Source: Marinobacter litoralis (GTDB lineage: Bacteria; Pseudomonadota; Gammaproteobacteria; Pseudomonadales; Oleiphilaceae). Taken from it: DNA of 64,000 nt. The DNA lies in assembly GCF_016427555.1 (NCBI RefSeq), contig NZ_JAELVS010000004.1:124001-188000 (forward strand), given 5' to 3'. A program made the translations under genes and the position numbers. Below, one piece after another: positions 9,110 through 17,878 of the stretch. Positions within the stretch are counted from its first letter, which is position 1; each line of letters begins with the position of its first letter. The notes below the pieces were generated by a model. The model saw only the letters and a list, made by a program, of their open reading frames with translations, was not told the DNA's origin and searched no databases.

Positions 9110-10387
9110 ATGAAACCAGCAACTCTCGCCCTGCACGCAGGCTTTAAAAGCGACCCGACCACCAAGGCCGCAACCACGCCGATTTACCAGACCACATCCT
9201 ACACCTTTGACGACACCCAGCACGGCGCTGATCTGTTTGACCTGAAAGTTCAGGGCAACATTTATACCCGCATCATGAACCCGACCAACTCGGTTCTTGA
9301 AGAACGCATGGCCGCACTGGAAGGCGGTATTGGCGCGCTGGCCGTTGCTTCCGGCATGGCAGCCATCACCTATGCCCTGCAAACCATTTGCCGCGTAGGT
9401 AACAACATCGTCAGTACCGGCCAGCTGTATGGCGGTACCTACAACCTGTTTGCACACTCGCTGCCGAACCAGGGCATCACCTGCAAAATGGTCGCCCACG
9501 ACGATTACGACGCTCTGGAAAACGCCATCGACGACCAGACTCGCGCCCTGTTCTGCGAGTCTATCGGTAACCCTGCCGGCAACGTTGTCGATATCCAGAA
9601 GTGGGCCGAAATTGCCCACAAGCACGGCATTCCCCTGATTGTGGATAACACCGTCGCCACGCCGGTTCTGTGTCGCCCATTCGAACACGGCGCCGACATC
9701 GTGATTCACTCCCTGACCAAGTACATTGGCGGTCACGGAACGACGGTAGCAGGCATTGTTGTGGATTCCGGCAAGTTTGACTGGAAAGGCAACGCCGACA
9801 AGTTCCCGATGATGAACGAGCCAGACCCGTCCTACCACGGCGTGGTCTACACCGAAGCACTGGGCGAAGCCGCCTTCATCGGCCGCTGCCGTGTAGTGCC
9901 GCTGCGTAACACGGGTTCTGCGTTGTCACCATTCAACTCTTTCCTGATTATGCAGGGCATGGAGACATTGGCACTGCGGATGGAGCGCCACTGCTCGAAC
10001 GCCGAGAAAGTCGCCCAGTTCCTGCAGGATCACCCCTCGGTTGAGTGGGTCAACTACGCTGGTCTGGCCGACAGCCCGTATAAAGCTACCTGTGAAAAGA
10101 TCTGCGACGGCAAGGCCTCGGGCATTCTGAGCTTCGGCATCAAAGGTGGCCGCGAAGCAGGCGCCAAGTTCATCGATGCACTCGACCTGATCCTGCGTCT
10201 GGTCAACATTGGCGATGCCAAGTCTCTGGCGTGTCACCCGGCCACTACAACCCATCGTCAGCTTGATGCCGACGAACTGAAGAGCGCCGGTGTCAGCGAA
10301 GATCTGGTCCGCCTGTCTATCGGCATCGAAGATGTTGACGACATCATTGCCGACGTTGCGCAGGCTCTGGAAAAGTCCCAGGCCTGA
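9110..10387 (+). CDS. metY: O-acetylhomoserine sulfhydrylase (PLP-dependent)
   Basis: Cys/Met-metabolism PLP enzyme. Likely makes homocysteine from O-acetyl-L-homoserine and sulfide. The 425 residues are the usual MetY length (MetB/MetC are about 390). The PLP-binding lysine is K204 in HSLTKYIGGHG; the N-terminal block is HAGFKSDPTTKAATTPIYQTTSY, and ASGMAA with QLYGGTYNLF marks the cofactor pocket. An AAGGA ribosome-binding site lies before the ATG. A cystathionine- or methionine-lyase activity is the main alternative, but length and the VVYTEALGEAAFIGR insert favour MetY. Monocistronic by context. Confidence 0.88.
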   Translation: MKPATLALHAGFKSDPTTKAATTPIYQTTSYTFDDTQHGADLFDLKVQGNIYTRIMNPTNSVLEERMAALEGGIGALAVASGMAAITYALQTICRVGNNIVSTGQLYGGTYNLFAHSLPNQGITCKMVAHDDYDALENAIDDQTRALFCESIGNPAGNVVDIQKWAEIAHKHGIPLIVDNTVATPVLCRPFEHGADIVIHSLTKYIGGHGTTVAGIVVDSGKFDWKGNADKFPMMNEPDPSYHGVVYTEALGEAAFIGRCRVVPLRNTGSALSPFNSFLIMQGMETLALRMERHCSNAEKVAQFLQDHPSVEWVNYAGLADSPYKATCEKICDGKASGILSFGIKGGREAGAKFIDALDLILRLVNIGDAKSLACHPATTTHRQLDADELKSAGVSEDLVRLSIGIEDVDDIIADVAQALEKSQA

Positions 10388-10396
10388 TCTTCACCA

Positions 10397-10424
10397 ACCG
10401 GGTACGACCAAAGTCGTGCCCGGT
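10397..10424 (+). terminator. Hairpin after metY without a U-tract
   Basis: 12-bp stem (10397-10408 with 10413-10424; one G-U pair) and loop CAAA, located 10 bases after the metY stop. No T-run follows, so it may protect the 3' end or act with Rho instead of being an intrinsic terminator. Confidence 0.5.
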
Positions 10425-10517
10425 ACCCTCGTGATTGCCCGTATCCACCTTGTAACTGCACGCCCCGCCCTTTAACCTTTAGAGCTCACCTTATCTGATT
10501 CGAGAGCTCCCGACGCC

Positions 10518-11564
10518 ATGAGCGACAGCGCAAAACCCCGCATTACCAGTGGTTCCAAATTCCGCAACGAACACGGTTTCGCCGCCATCAAAGACGGTGT
10601 GAAGCGAACGGCCTCGAATGCGGAAGACAAGCCTCTGGAGCGCAAGCCAAAATGGCTGAGAGCGCGTATGCCCGGCGGGGAACGTTTCGAAGCGGTACGT
10701 CGCAACGTGTCAGAGCACCGCTTAAGCACGGTTTGCCAGGAATCCCACTGCCCGAACATCGGTGAATGCTGGACCAACGGCACCGCCACTATCATGGTTA
10801 TGGGTTCGGTTTGTACCCGAGCCTGTAAATTCTGCGCGGTTGATACCGGCAATCCGAAAGGCTGGCTGGACCCGGAAGAACCCGAGAACACGGCCAAGTC
10901 CGTTGAACTGATGGGCCTGCGCTACATCGTACTTACGTCCGTAGACCGGGACGATCTGGAAGACGGCGGAGCCGCCCACTACGCCGCCTGTGTATCGTCT
11001 ATCAAGCAGCGCACACCGGAAGTTGCTGTGGAAGCTCTGACACCGGATTTCGATGCGGTAATGAGTGATGTGGAGAAGGTGGTGGATTCCGGTCTGGATG
11101 TATTCGCCCAGAACGTGGAAACCGTCAAACGCCTGACCAGCCGCGTGCGTGACCCGCGCGCCGGCTACGAAAAGACCTTGAGCGTTCTTGCTCACGCCAA
11201 GAAACACCGGCCAGACGTACTCACCAAAACCAGCCTGATGCTGGGTCTTGGTGAAACGGAAGAAGAAGTCCTCGAGACGATGGACGATTTGCGCGCCATT
11301 GGCGTAGACATTCTGACGCTGGGCCAATACCTCCGCCCTACCCCGAATCACCTGCCGGTAGAGCGCTACGTGACACCGGAAGAGTTCAACCGGTTCCGTG
11401 AGATCGGTTTGGAGAAAGGCTTCATGGAGGTGCCCTCAGGGCCAATGGTGCGTTCCAGTTACCGGGCCGACCGGGTGTTTGACAAGAACAACCTGGGGCT
11501 GACGGTACCGGAAGTTCCCGCGTCCTCTCAGGCTATGCAAATTCCCGTCAAGCACGTCGATTAA
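10518..11564 (+). CDS. lipA: Lipoyl synthase (radical SAM)
   Basis: Inserts two sulfurs into protein-bound octanoyl groups to make lipoyl cofactors. 348 residues. The auxiliary cluster ligands are C73, C78 and C84 ([12 protein letters not shown]), and the radical-SAM cluster ligands are C99, C103 and C106 (CTRACKFC). [13 protein letters not shown] and [14 protein letters not shown] are family blocks. Its partner lipB is 26 kb away at 37869, so the two lipoylation genes are not in one operon here. Confidence 0.97.
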   Translation: MSDSAKPRITSGSKFRNEHGFAAIKDGVKRTASNAEDKPLERKPKWLRARMPGGERFEAVRRNVSEHRLSTVCQESHCPNIGECWTNGTATIMVMGSVCTRACKFCAVDTGNPKGWLDPEEPENTAKSVELMGLRYIVLTSVDRDDLEDGGAAHYAACVSSIKQRTPEVAVEALTPDFDAVMSDVEKVVDSGLDVFAQNVETVKRLTSRVRDPRAGYEKTLSVLAHAKKHRPDVLTKTSLMLGLGETEEEVLETMDDLRAIGVDILTLGQYLRPTPNHLPVERYVTPEEFNRFREIGLEKGFMEVPSGPMVRSSYRADRVFDKNNLGLTVPEVPASSQAMQIPVKHVD

Positions 11565-11573
11565 GCCGTTTTT

Positions 11574-11608
11574 GAAAATACCGCCGAAGCCTCGCTCCGG
11601 CGGTATTT
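11574..11608. terminator. Bidirectional terminator between lipA and the BCCT gene
   Basis: AAAATACCGCCG pairs with CCGGCGGTATTTTT around a short loop. The A-run on the left and T-run on the right let it work for both convergent genes. Confidence 0.85.
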
Positions 11609-11613
11609 TTATA

Positions 11614-13668
11614 TCAGGCTTTCCCGGGTTCCGGGTTGTCTGGCGTACTGATCATTTCATCGTGTTCGGCCATTTCCCACGGCAGCTTGCCCGGGGATAT
11701 ATCGAGGAAGTGCAGATAGTTCTCGAACTGGTCCAAAATATCCTTGATCACATCGTCTTTGTCATACCCGTAAATATCGTAGGCCCGGCCACCCCGGCGC
11801 AGATACACCTCCGCCCGGAAGTAGACGTCCGGCTTGTCCGGGTCCCGTTTAAGCTCGCCGTAAACAAACCCCGGCATGGCGTGCTCGGTTAAGCGAATGT
11901 CGTAAACGAAATCCACGTGGTTCTTACGATGCACCATCAAATGCGAGCGCTCGTTTTCAGAATCGAATTCGGCGGAAGCACTCCAACCCTGCGCCGTTAA
12001 CTCTTTCTCAACGTCCCGCATGGCCTCCATCACGGTGCCTTCAATGTAGGTGACCACATCTTGGCGCGAGGGAAAGTCCACCATAGCCGCCAATCGATGC
12101 TTCCATTGCGCCCCGGTCATGTGTCGGTTGCTGCTGACGTGGGCCTGCAAACTGGTTTCACGGTGCCCTTCGATCACCAGCGCCCGCCACATGCCAATCG
12201 CGGCAATCAGCATGATGATGGCGAACGGCAATGCGCTGGCAATGGTCATAGTCTGCAAGGCGCTCAAACCACCCGCCAACAACAAGACCGACGCGACCGC
12301 ACCTTCCAATACCGCCCAGAACACACGCTGCCAGGCAGGCGTTTCAATAACACCACCGGAGGCAAGCGAATCGATCACCAGGGAACCGGAGTCCGATGAG
12401 GTAACAAAGAATGTCACGATCAATAGCACAGTCAGCAATGAGATAAAGAACGACCAGGGCAACACATCAAACAGCTTGAACAAAGCCACGGCATGGTCGG
12501 CCTGGACATCGTTGATCAGAGTATCTAACCCCTCGTTCATAATGAGCGTGAGGGCCGTATCGCCAAAAACCGAGAACCACAAGAAGGTAAACACCGACGG
12601 CACCAGCATCACGCCAAACACAAACTGCCGGATGGTGCGCCCGCGACTGATTTTCGCAATAAACATCCCGACAAACGGGGCCCAGGCGATGGTCCAGCCG
12701 AAGATGAACAGCGTCCAGTTACCGATCCAGTCGCTGCGGGTATAGGCTTGCAAGTTAAAGGTGCGCTCAACAATGCCACTCAGATAACTGCCGGTGTTCT
12801 GCAGGAAGGTTTCCAGTATGTGGATGGTCGGCCCGACGATAAACACGAATAGCATCAGAGAAATGGCCAAAACCATATTAAGGATGGACAGTCGCTTTAC
12901 CCCCTTATCCATACCGGCCACAACGGACACGGTTGCGGCTGCGGTTATCACTGCAATCGCGATAATTTGTACGGTTGTGTTGATGGGAACATCAGACCAG
13001 AGGTAATTAATACCCGCATTGATTTGAGTGACCGATAACCCCAACGTGGTGGCGATACCGAACATGGTTCCGAGGATGGCAAACACATCCACCACATGCC
13101 CCAACGGGCCATAGATCTTCTCACCGATTAACGGATACAGTGCGGAACGAATCGAAAGCGGTAAGCCATGACGGAAAGCAAAATACGCTAGCACAAGGCC
13201 CACCAAACCGTATATGGCCCAGATGTGGAAGCCCCAGTGGAAGAACGCGATTTGCATGGCTTGTTTTGCCGAGTTTACGGTTTCTGCTGCACCCGCAGGC
13301 GGAGCGGCATAGTGTAAAACCGGTTCCGCCACGCCAAAGAACAACAAAGCGATGCCATAACCCGCAGAAAACAGCATCGCGAACCATTCAGGGAAGGAGT
13401 ATTGCGGCTCGGCATGGTCTGGGCCGAGCTTGATGTTGCCCCATTTGGAAGCACCTACAGAAACAATAAAAACCAGAAAGATGGCCACCGAGAGCATGTA
13501 GAACCAACCGAATGTCTCCGTGATCCAGCTCAGCGTGGCACTGAATGCTTCGCCCGCCAGTTCCGGATTGCTGATTGTTCCGACGACCAGTAGCAGCGCC
13601 ACGACAACGGCGGGTATAAACACCGGCACCAATATCGTAGACCGCATCGCTTTCTTATCCGAAGCCAT
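11614..13668 (-). CDS. BCCT-family betaine/choline/carnitine transporter
   Basis: 684-residue inner-membrane symporter for quaternary-ammonium osmolytes, with about 12 membrane segments. The BCCT signature around membrane segment 8 is present (FGWTIAWAPFVGMFIAKISRGRT). GIALLFFGVAEPVLHY and GFHIWAIYGL are further family blocks. The C-terminal cytoplasmic domain of about 170 residues, with acidic and charged stretches, is longer than in BetP and resembles BetT-type choline carriers that sense osmolality through this domain. Uptake of choline or glycine betaine would suit a marine salt-tolerant cell. The substrate is not proven. Confidence 0.88.
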   Translation of the reverse strand: MASDKKAMRSTILVPVFIPAVVVALLLVVGTISNPELAGEAFSATLSWITETFGWFYMLSVAIFLVFIVSVGASKWGNIKLGPDHAEPQYSFPEWFAMLFSAGYGIALLFFGVAEPVLHYAAPPAGAAETVNSAKQAMQIAFFHWGFHIWAIYGLVGLVLAYFAFRHGLPLSIRSALYPLIGEKIYGPLGHVVDVFAILGTMFGIATTLGLSVTQINAGINYLWSDVPINTTVQIIAIAVITAAATVSVVAGMDKGVKRLSILNMVLAISLMLFVFIVGPTIHILETFLQNTGSYLSGIVERTFNLQAYTRSDWIGNWTLFIFGWTIAWAPFVGMFIAKISRGRTIRQFVFGVMLVPSVFTFLWFSVFGDTALTLIMNEGLDTLINDVQADHAVALFKLFDVLPWSFFISLLTVLLIVTFFVTSSDSGSLVIDSLASGGVIETPAWQRVFWAVLEGAVASVLLLAGGLSALQTMTIASALPFAIIMLIAAIGMWRALVIEGHRETSLQAHVSSNRHMTGAQWKHRLAAMVDFPSRQDVVTYIEGTVMEAMRDVEKELTAQGWSASAEFDSENERSHLMVHRKNHVDFVYDIRLTEHAMPGFVYGELKRDPDKPDVYFRAEVYLRRGGRAYDIYGYDKDDVIKDILDQFENYLHFLDISPGKLPWEMAEHDEMISTPDNPEPGKA

Positions 13669-13834
13669 AAAATGACACCCATCCTTTTGTTAAATAAGAA
13701 GTTCCAATTTGCGATTTTACATTTCCGCACAGAAGCAAATGCACCTAGCAACACTATAGAAGCTCTAGGCCATTATTCCATTACTGAGATTTTTCGAGCT
13801 ATTTCAGAATCGTTACAGCAAACGCGGGGAGAAA

Positions 13835-13880
13835 TCAGAAAATAAAAAGAAGAGGCCGGGCACCCACGGCCGGGGTGCCT
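13835..13880 (-). terminator. Terminator of the Spy-like gene
   Basis: Read on the minus strand, GGCACCC (13879-13873) pairs with GGGTGCCC (13865-13858) and a T-rich run (complement of 13835-13850) follows. It lies between the Spy-like gene and the BCCT gene, both on the minus strand. Confidence 0.65.
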
Positions 13881-13905
13881 CGGAATTACCACCAGTAATG
13901 AACGA

Positions 13906-14343
13906 TTACTGAGACTGCATCTGACGCTGTTGCATTTGTTGCTGCATCTGTTGCTGCATTTGCTTCATTTTGCGGTCGAGCTCGTCACGCTGCTCTTTGG
14001 TGAAAACAGCATCCACTTTGGCTTGCATCAACGCAGAAAGCGCGGCAATTTTTCCGGTTACATCGCCCAGTTTTTCAGCTTGGGAACGAATGGCATCTTC
14101 ATCGTAATCCGCTCTGATTTCGCCTTGCAGCTCACGCTGAAGCCCCTGAGCGTCCTGGCGCAGCTCACCTAACTCGCCTTCCATTTCGCTGATGATGTCG
14201 CGGATCTCCGCCTGCTGGTCATCGGACAAGCCTACCATCTGCGCCAATTGAGCAACCTGGTCTGTTTGCCCCTGCTGGGCAAATGCCGGCATCGACAAAC
14301 TAATGGCTACCAAGGCCGATCCAATAATTTTTTTCAGTTTCAT
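13906..14343 (-). CDS. Spy/CpxP-like periplasmic protein with Gln/Met-rich tail
   Basis: 145-residue secreted protein. MKLKKIIGSALVAISLSMPAFA is a classic signal peptide with cleavage after AFA. The mature part is all-helical with two LTxxQ-like motifs, LSDDQQAEI and FTKEQRDEL, which mark the Spy/CpxP chaperone-sensor family. The C-terminus is a repetitive Gln/Met tract encoded by CAG/CAA/ATG codons. Start at 14343, because GGAG sits six bases upstream and the longer frame begins at a TTG that overlaps this ribosome-binding site. A role in envelope stress or metal response is inferred only. Confidence 0.6.
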   Translation of the reverse strand: MKLKKIIGSALVAISLSMPAFAQQGQTDQVAQLAQMVGLSDDQQAEIRDIISEMEGELGELRQDAQGLQRELQGEIRADYDEDAIRSQAEKLGDVTGKIAALSALMQAKVDAVFTKEQRDELDRKMKQMQQQMQQQMQQRQMQSQ

Positions 14344-14574
14344 AAAACGCTCCAAACGTGAGTGGTCACTTCACCACAATAGGGTCCATTTTAGTTTCAG
14401 TGCTTTACACCCTAAATCATTCCAGCAGGCGATTTCACCCCGATCCCCCTGCTTTTTGTACAGTTTCGGGAAGCATCCGCCCACACCCCGCGCCACTCCG
14501 GCATTTTGACAATGTGAAAATTTAGTCATTCCACTGCATAATGGCGGCTTTACCCACCATACGGAGCAGACATC

Positions 14575-15504
14575 ATGGCCATTAACTGGTTTCCCGGGCA
14601 TATGCACAAGGCCCGCAAGGAGATCAAAAAAGTCATGCCCCAGATGGACCTCATCATCGAGGTGGTTGACGCACGACTCCCCTTCAGCAGCGAAAACCCG
14701 CTGGTGCCATCGTTGCGTGGCGATACGCCTCTGATCAAAGTGCTGAACAAGCGGGACCTGGCGGATCCGGAAATCACCGATCAATGGCTGGAATGGATTG
14801 AACAGGAACGAGGGGTACGCGCTATCACCCTGACTCATAACCAGCGCCAGGAAGCCTTGAACATTCTCAAGCTCGCCGAGGAAATGACCCCGAACCACGA
14901 CCGCCAGAAAAGCGCGTTGCGAGTGATGATTCTGGGCATTCCAAACGTTGGCAAGTCCACCTTGATTAATACTTTAGCGGGCCGACCCGCAGCGAAAACC
15001 GGTAACGAACCAGCAGTAACACGTGCCCAACAAGCCATCAAACTCCCGGACAACGTTCTGCTGTACGACACGCCTGGTTTTCTCTGGCCTAAATTGTCGC
15101 CCGAGCAGTGTGGCTACCGCCTTGCCGTTAGTGGCGCCATTCGCAGCGCTGTGCTGGATTTTGAAGACGTTGCCGTGTTTGAGGCGGACTATCTGGTAAG
15201 TGCTTACCCTGAGCTGGCTATGTCCCGATACGGCCTTGATCAACGCCCTCAAGACGGCCTGGCGTTAATGGATGCCATTGCAGCCAAACGGCGCTTCCTG
15301 GGCCGCGGCGGTGTCCCTGATCTACACAAGGTTTCCGAGGTACTCATCAACGAGTTCCGAGCCGGCACCATTGGTAGGATTTCTCTGGAAACCCCCGCCA
15401 TGGTCGAGAAAGAATTAGCGGAAGCCCGGGCTTTAGCCGAGGCCGAAGCCGCGGCCAAAGAAACCCAGGAGAAGAAACGCAAACAGAAAGGGCGCAAGCA
15501 ATAA
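14575..15504 (+). CDS. ylqF: Circularly permuted ribosome-assembly GTPase, YlqF/RbgA family
   Basis: 309 residues with permuted G-motif order: VVDARLPFSSENP first, then G4 NKRDL (about residue 60), G1 [12 protein letters not shown] (about 120), G3 DTPG. This order defines the YlqF/RbgA/YawG class that matures the large ribosomal subunit in Bacillus; the proteobacterial member is less studied. The N-terminus INWFPGHMHKARKEIKK is diagnostic. The C-terminus is a Lys/Ala/Glu-rich helix. GGAG precedes the ATG. anr follows after a 148-base gap that holds a hairpin. Confidence 0.9.
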   Translation: MAINWFPGHMHKARKEIKKVMPQMDLIIEVVDARLPFSSENPLVPSLRGDTPLIKVLNKRDLADPEITDQWLEWIEQERGVRAITLTHNQRQEALNILKLAEEMTPNHDRQKSALRVMILGIPNVGKSTLINTLAGRPAAKTGNEPAVTRAQQAIKLPDNVLLYDTPGFLWPKLSPEQCGYRLAVSGAIRSAVLDFEDVAVFEADYLVSAYPELAMSRYGLDQRPQDGLALMDAIAAKRRFLGRGGVPDLHKVSEVLINEFRAGTIGRISLETPAMVEKELAEARALAEAEAAAKETQEKKRKQKGRKQ

Positions 15505-15586
15505 CCTTTCAGAATTACGCACAAATACAGCTAGCTAGAACATTCAGTATAAAGCTATCTTCTTTTGATATACTTGCTTGGCGCTC

Positions 15587-15625
15587 AACAACCCGCCGTT
15601 ACCGGTATCGGCGGGCTGTTTGTTT
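15587..15625 (+). promoter_or_regulatory. Terminator-like hairpin in the leader of anr
   Basis: 12-bp stem (15587-15598 with 15609-15620, one mismatch) with the symmetric ACCGGT inside the loop, followed by TGTTT. It ends only 28 bases before the anr start codon. That is too little room for a separate downstream promoter, so transcripts of anr probably have to pass it. It could be the ylqF terminator with read-through, or an attenuator of anr. Confidence 0.5.
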
Positions 15626-15652
15626 ACATCCTTTATTTCAGGTCTGTTGGTT

Positions 15653-16414
15653 ATGGCTAAGGCAATTCCTCTTCGCTCCGTTTCACCGCTCAAGGCCTCG
15701 TGCAACCAATGCAGCCTGAGCAATCTTTGCCTGCCACTGGCTGTCGAGGAAAACGATCTGGATAGCCTGGAGGATATTGTTCAGCAGGGTAGAATCTACA
15801 ACCGCGGCGAGCACGTTTTCGACCAAAGCACACCGGTCAAATCCTGCTTTGCGGTGAAAAGCGGCTCGATCAAAACCTCTATCATCACAGAGAGCGGCGA
15901 AGAACAGGTGACAGGCTTTTTCATGCCGGGAGAGCTCGTCGGTCTGGATAGTCTGGGCAGCGATCAGTACGCCTGTACAGCCAAAGCCCTCGAGCGTACC
16001 AGCTTGTGTGAGTTCCCCATGGATAAGCTGGAAGAGCTGACCCTCAAATTGCCTGAGCTCCAGCACCACATGTACCAATTGATGAGCAAGGAAATCCAGA
16101 GCAGCCATCAGCTCGCCCTGCTGCTCAGCAAAAATACCGCGGAAGAGCGAATCGCGGCACTGTTGCTGTCGCTATCCAGCCGATTCCGCCGTCGCCGGAT
16201 GTCAGGCACGACTTTCACTTTGCCCATGCCCCGTAACGACATTGCCAATTTTCTGGGGCTCGCGGTGGAAACCGTCAGTCGCGTGTTCACGCGCTTCCAA
16301 AGCCAGGGCATCTTACGTGCGAAAGGGCGAGAGGTTGAACTTCTAGACGTAGAAGCTTTGCAGACTGTGACTCACGAAGTCAGCAAACAAGCCTGCCGTT
16401 CATCACAGGCCTGA
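15653..16414 (+). CDS. anr: Crp/Fnr-family oxygen-sensing regulator (Anr/FNR)
   Basis: 253-residue transcription factor that switches on anaerobic genes when its oxygen-labile [4Fe-4S] cluster is intact. The four ligand cysteines are visible: C17, C20, C26 (CNQCSLSNLC) and C108 (DQYACTAKA). A cyclic-nucleotide-type beta-roll follows and a C-terminal helix-turn-helix (ETVSRVFTRFQSQGI) with the Glu and Arg residues that read the TTGAT half-site. The start is ATG 15653 (MAKAIPLRSV); the longer frame from 15578 contains the leader hairpin. Half-site TTGAT at about 15564-15568 may point to autoregulation but lacks its partner half. Confidence 0.92.
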   Translation: MAKAIPLRSVSPLKASCNQCSLSNLCLPLAVEENDLDSLEDIVQQGRIYNRGEHVFDQSTPVKSCFAVKSGSIKTSIITESGEEQVTGFFMPGELVGLDSLGSDQYACTAKALERTSLCEFPMDKLEELTLKLPELQHHMYQLMSKEIQSSHQLALLLSKNTAEERIAALLLSLSSRFRRRRMSGTTFTLPMPRNDIANFLGLAVETVSRVFTRFQSQGILRAKGREVELLDVEALQTVTHEVSKQACRSSQA

Positions 16415-16432
16415 ACGCCATACGAGCCTAGC

Positions 16433-17305
16433 TTATTGAGCGGGCTCGTTTTCGTTTTTTTCAGCGGCGGTCGCCATCAGAAACTCTTCTTCCAGCCAAC
16501 GCCGCCACGGCAATTGTTTTATGCCAAAGGTGTTGCGTATCTTGGTGCACACCATGGTTGTGTTCATCGGTTCAAGGTGTCCCCAGTCCGGGTTTTCATC
16601 CACAACCCGAATGCCCTCAGGAATACCCGGCATGTCTGCGATTGACAACCCGAGTTCGTACAAGGATATCTCCTCGGCGCCCGCATATTGGTAAGTGCCC
16701 CAGGCTTCCGCACCGCAATCCAGCTGCATAATGATGGCGGCCATTACCCTCGCCAGATCTTTCACCGCCACCGGTTGCCCATAACAGCGGCCCGGCAATG
16801 GCAGCGCATCGGCATTGGCACTGTTTTCATACACTTTCTTCGCAATCCGGGCCAGACTCCACCCGGTTCGCAAAATAATATGCCGGGGCAACTGGCTGCG
16901 TAACGCCTGTTCGCACTCCCATTGCCAACGCCCTAACTCATTGATGGGCTGGCCGGGATTGGAGGCGATATAAGCATCTTGTTTGCGGCCATCGAATACA
17001 TAGCACGACGACAACTGAAGCATGGCCATGCCACGATCCAGGGCATGGCCTGCGAGAGCCAGCGGCAAGGAGAATGCCGCCTCATGAGTTGCTTCACGCT
17101 CGGCTTCTGCCTTCTCGGGGTCACCCAGCCACAACGCGTTCACGATTAAATCGGTGTCGTTCGGAATCCAGCTTGCCAGCGCATGCAGGTCAACCCGGGC
17201 AGGATCGCTGATCAGCAGAGGACTGACCCGAAGGTGCGAGTTTTTCAGGCGATCAAGAAGCACCCGGCCTAATGGGCCGTAATCGTGAACAACTAAGACA
17301 TGCAC
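16433..17305 (-). CDS. RmlD-like NAD(P)-binding protein with degenerate active site
   Basis: 290 residues. Rossmann start HVLVVHDYGPLGRVLLDRL, and the STDYVFDG-like block appears as LSSCYVFDGRKQDAY, typical of RmlD/dTDP-4-dehydrorhamnose reductase relatives. The extended-SDR catalytic YxxxK expected after P-x-N is replaced by LGRWQ (PINELGRWQWE), so the reductase chemistry is probably lost. No other sugar-nucleotide genes are nearby. Likely a conserved gammaproteobacterial protein of unknown role. Convergent with anr with an 18-base gap. Confidence 0.6.
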   Translation of the reverse strand: MHVLVVHDYGPLGRVLLDRLKNSHLRVSPLLISDPARVDLHALASWIPNDTDLIVNALWLGDPEKAEAEREATHEAAFSLPLALAGHALDRGMAMLQLSSCYVFDGRKQDAYIASNPGQPINELGRWQWECEQALRSQLPRHIILRTGWSLARIAKKVYENSANADALPLPGRCYGQPVAVKDLARVMAAIIMQLDCGAEAWGTYQYAGAEEISLYELGLSIADMPGIPEGIRVVDENPDWGHLEPMNTTMVCTKIRNTFGIKQLPWRRWLEEEFLMATAAEKNENEPAQ

Positions 17306-17409
17306 GGGAATCCACTACCTCCGAATTTCGCTGATATGACAGGTTAATCCACGTTAGGGCCAATGGCCTTAGCGGCGGTTTTACTGCACCATTCATCGTA
17401 TCGTATAAC

Positions 17410-17428
17410 AACTGACTTATTGTCAGTT
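17410..17428. promoter_or_regulatory. Perfect inverted repeat upstream of a small conserved gene
   Basis: AACTGAC - TTATT - GTCAGTT. Seven-base arms and a 5-base spacer, 67 bases before the start at 17495 and in the divergent gap with the RmlD-like gene. It could be a regulator site; no regulator gene is adjacent. Confidence 0.3.
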
Positions 17429-17494
17429 TGAACCACGCTCTGCGCAGCAACGCCCTTGCGCCGGAACCATGAGCATACAACACCAGGACTGATC

Positions 17495-17851
17495 ATGCTG
17501 AAACAACAAAGCCACATTGTTGCCCCCATCCCGGATGAACTCCGCACCCGTGCTCTATATACGGTTAGCGAGTTGAAAGCTCGCGGGAAAGCCGATAAGG
17601 AAGCCATCGACAAGCTGTACAACCTGATTGTCGACCTGACCGAAAACGGCCTTGATTTCTTTTTTCTGGAACCGCTACGGCGCCTGAATGCCGGCAACAT
17701 GACCATGAGTATGGCCAAAATGGGCATCAGCAGCATGCTTAAAGGCAGCAAAATGGTGGTTCATAAAGTCCTTAAAAAGCTGAACGACCGCAGTCTGGCA
17801 TCCATCCTGGATTTTATCGAAGAAATCATTCACGAGCCGGAAGCCCAGTAA
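17495..17851 (+). CDS. Conserved hypothetical protein, 118 residues
   Basis: Begins MLKQQSHIVAPIPDELRTRA. Predicted mostly helical, with FFFLEPLRRLNAGNMTM and a basic stretch SMLKGSKMVVHKVLKKLNDR, and an acidic end. No signal peptide or membrane segment. I do not recognise a named domain. The start at 17495 is preferred over 17456 because the sequence upstream is low-quality coding and GGA lies before the ATG. It is divergent from the RmlD-like gene and convergent with alr. Confidence 0.65.
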   Translation: MLKQQSHIVAPIPDELRTRALYTVSELKARGKADKEAIDKLYNLIVDLTENGLDFFFLEPLRRLNAGNMTMSMAKMGISSMLKGSKMVVHKVLKKLNDRSLASILDFIEEIIHEPEAQ

Positions 17852-17878
17852 TTTCGGCCAACACAACCGGGCTGCCGT

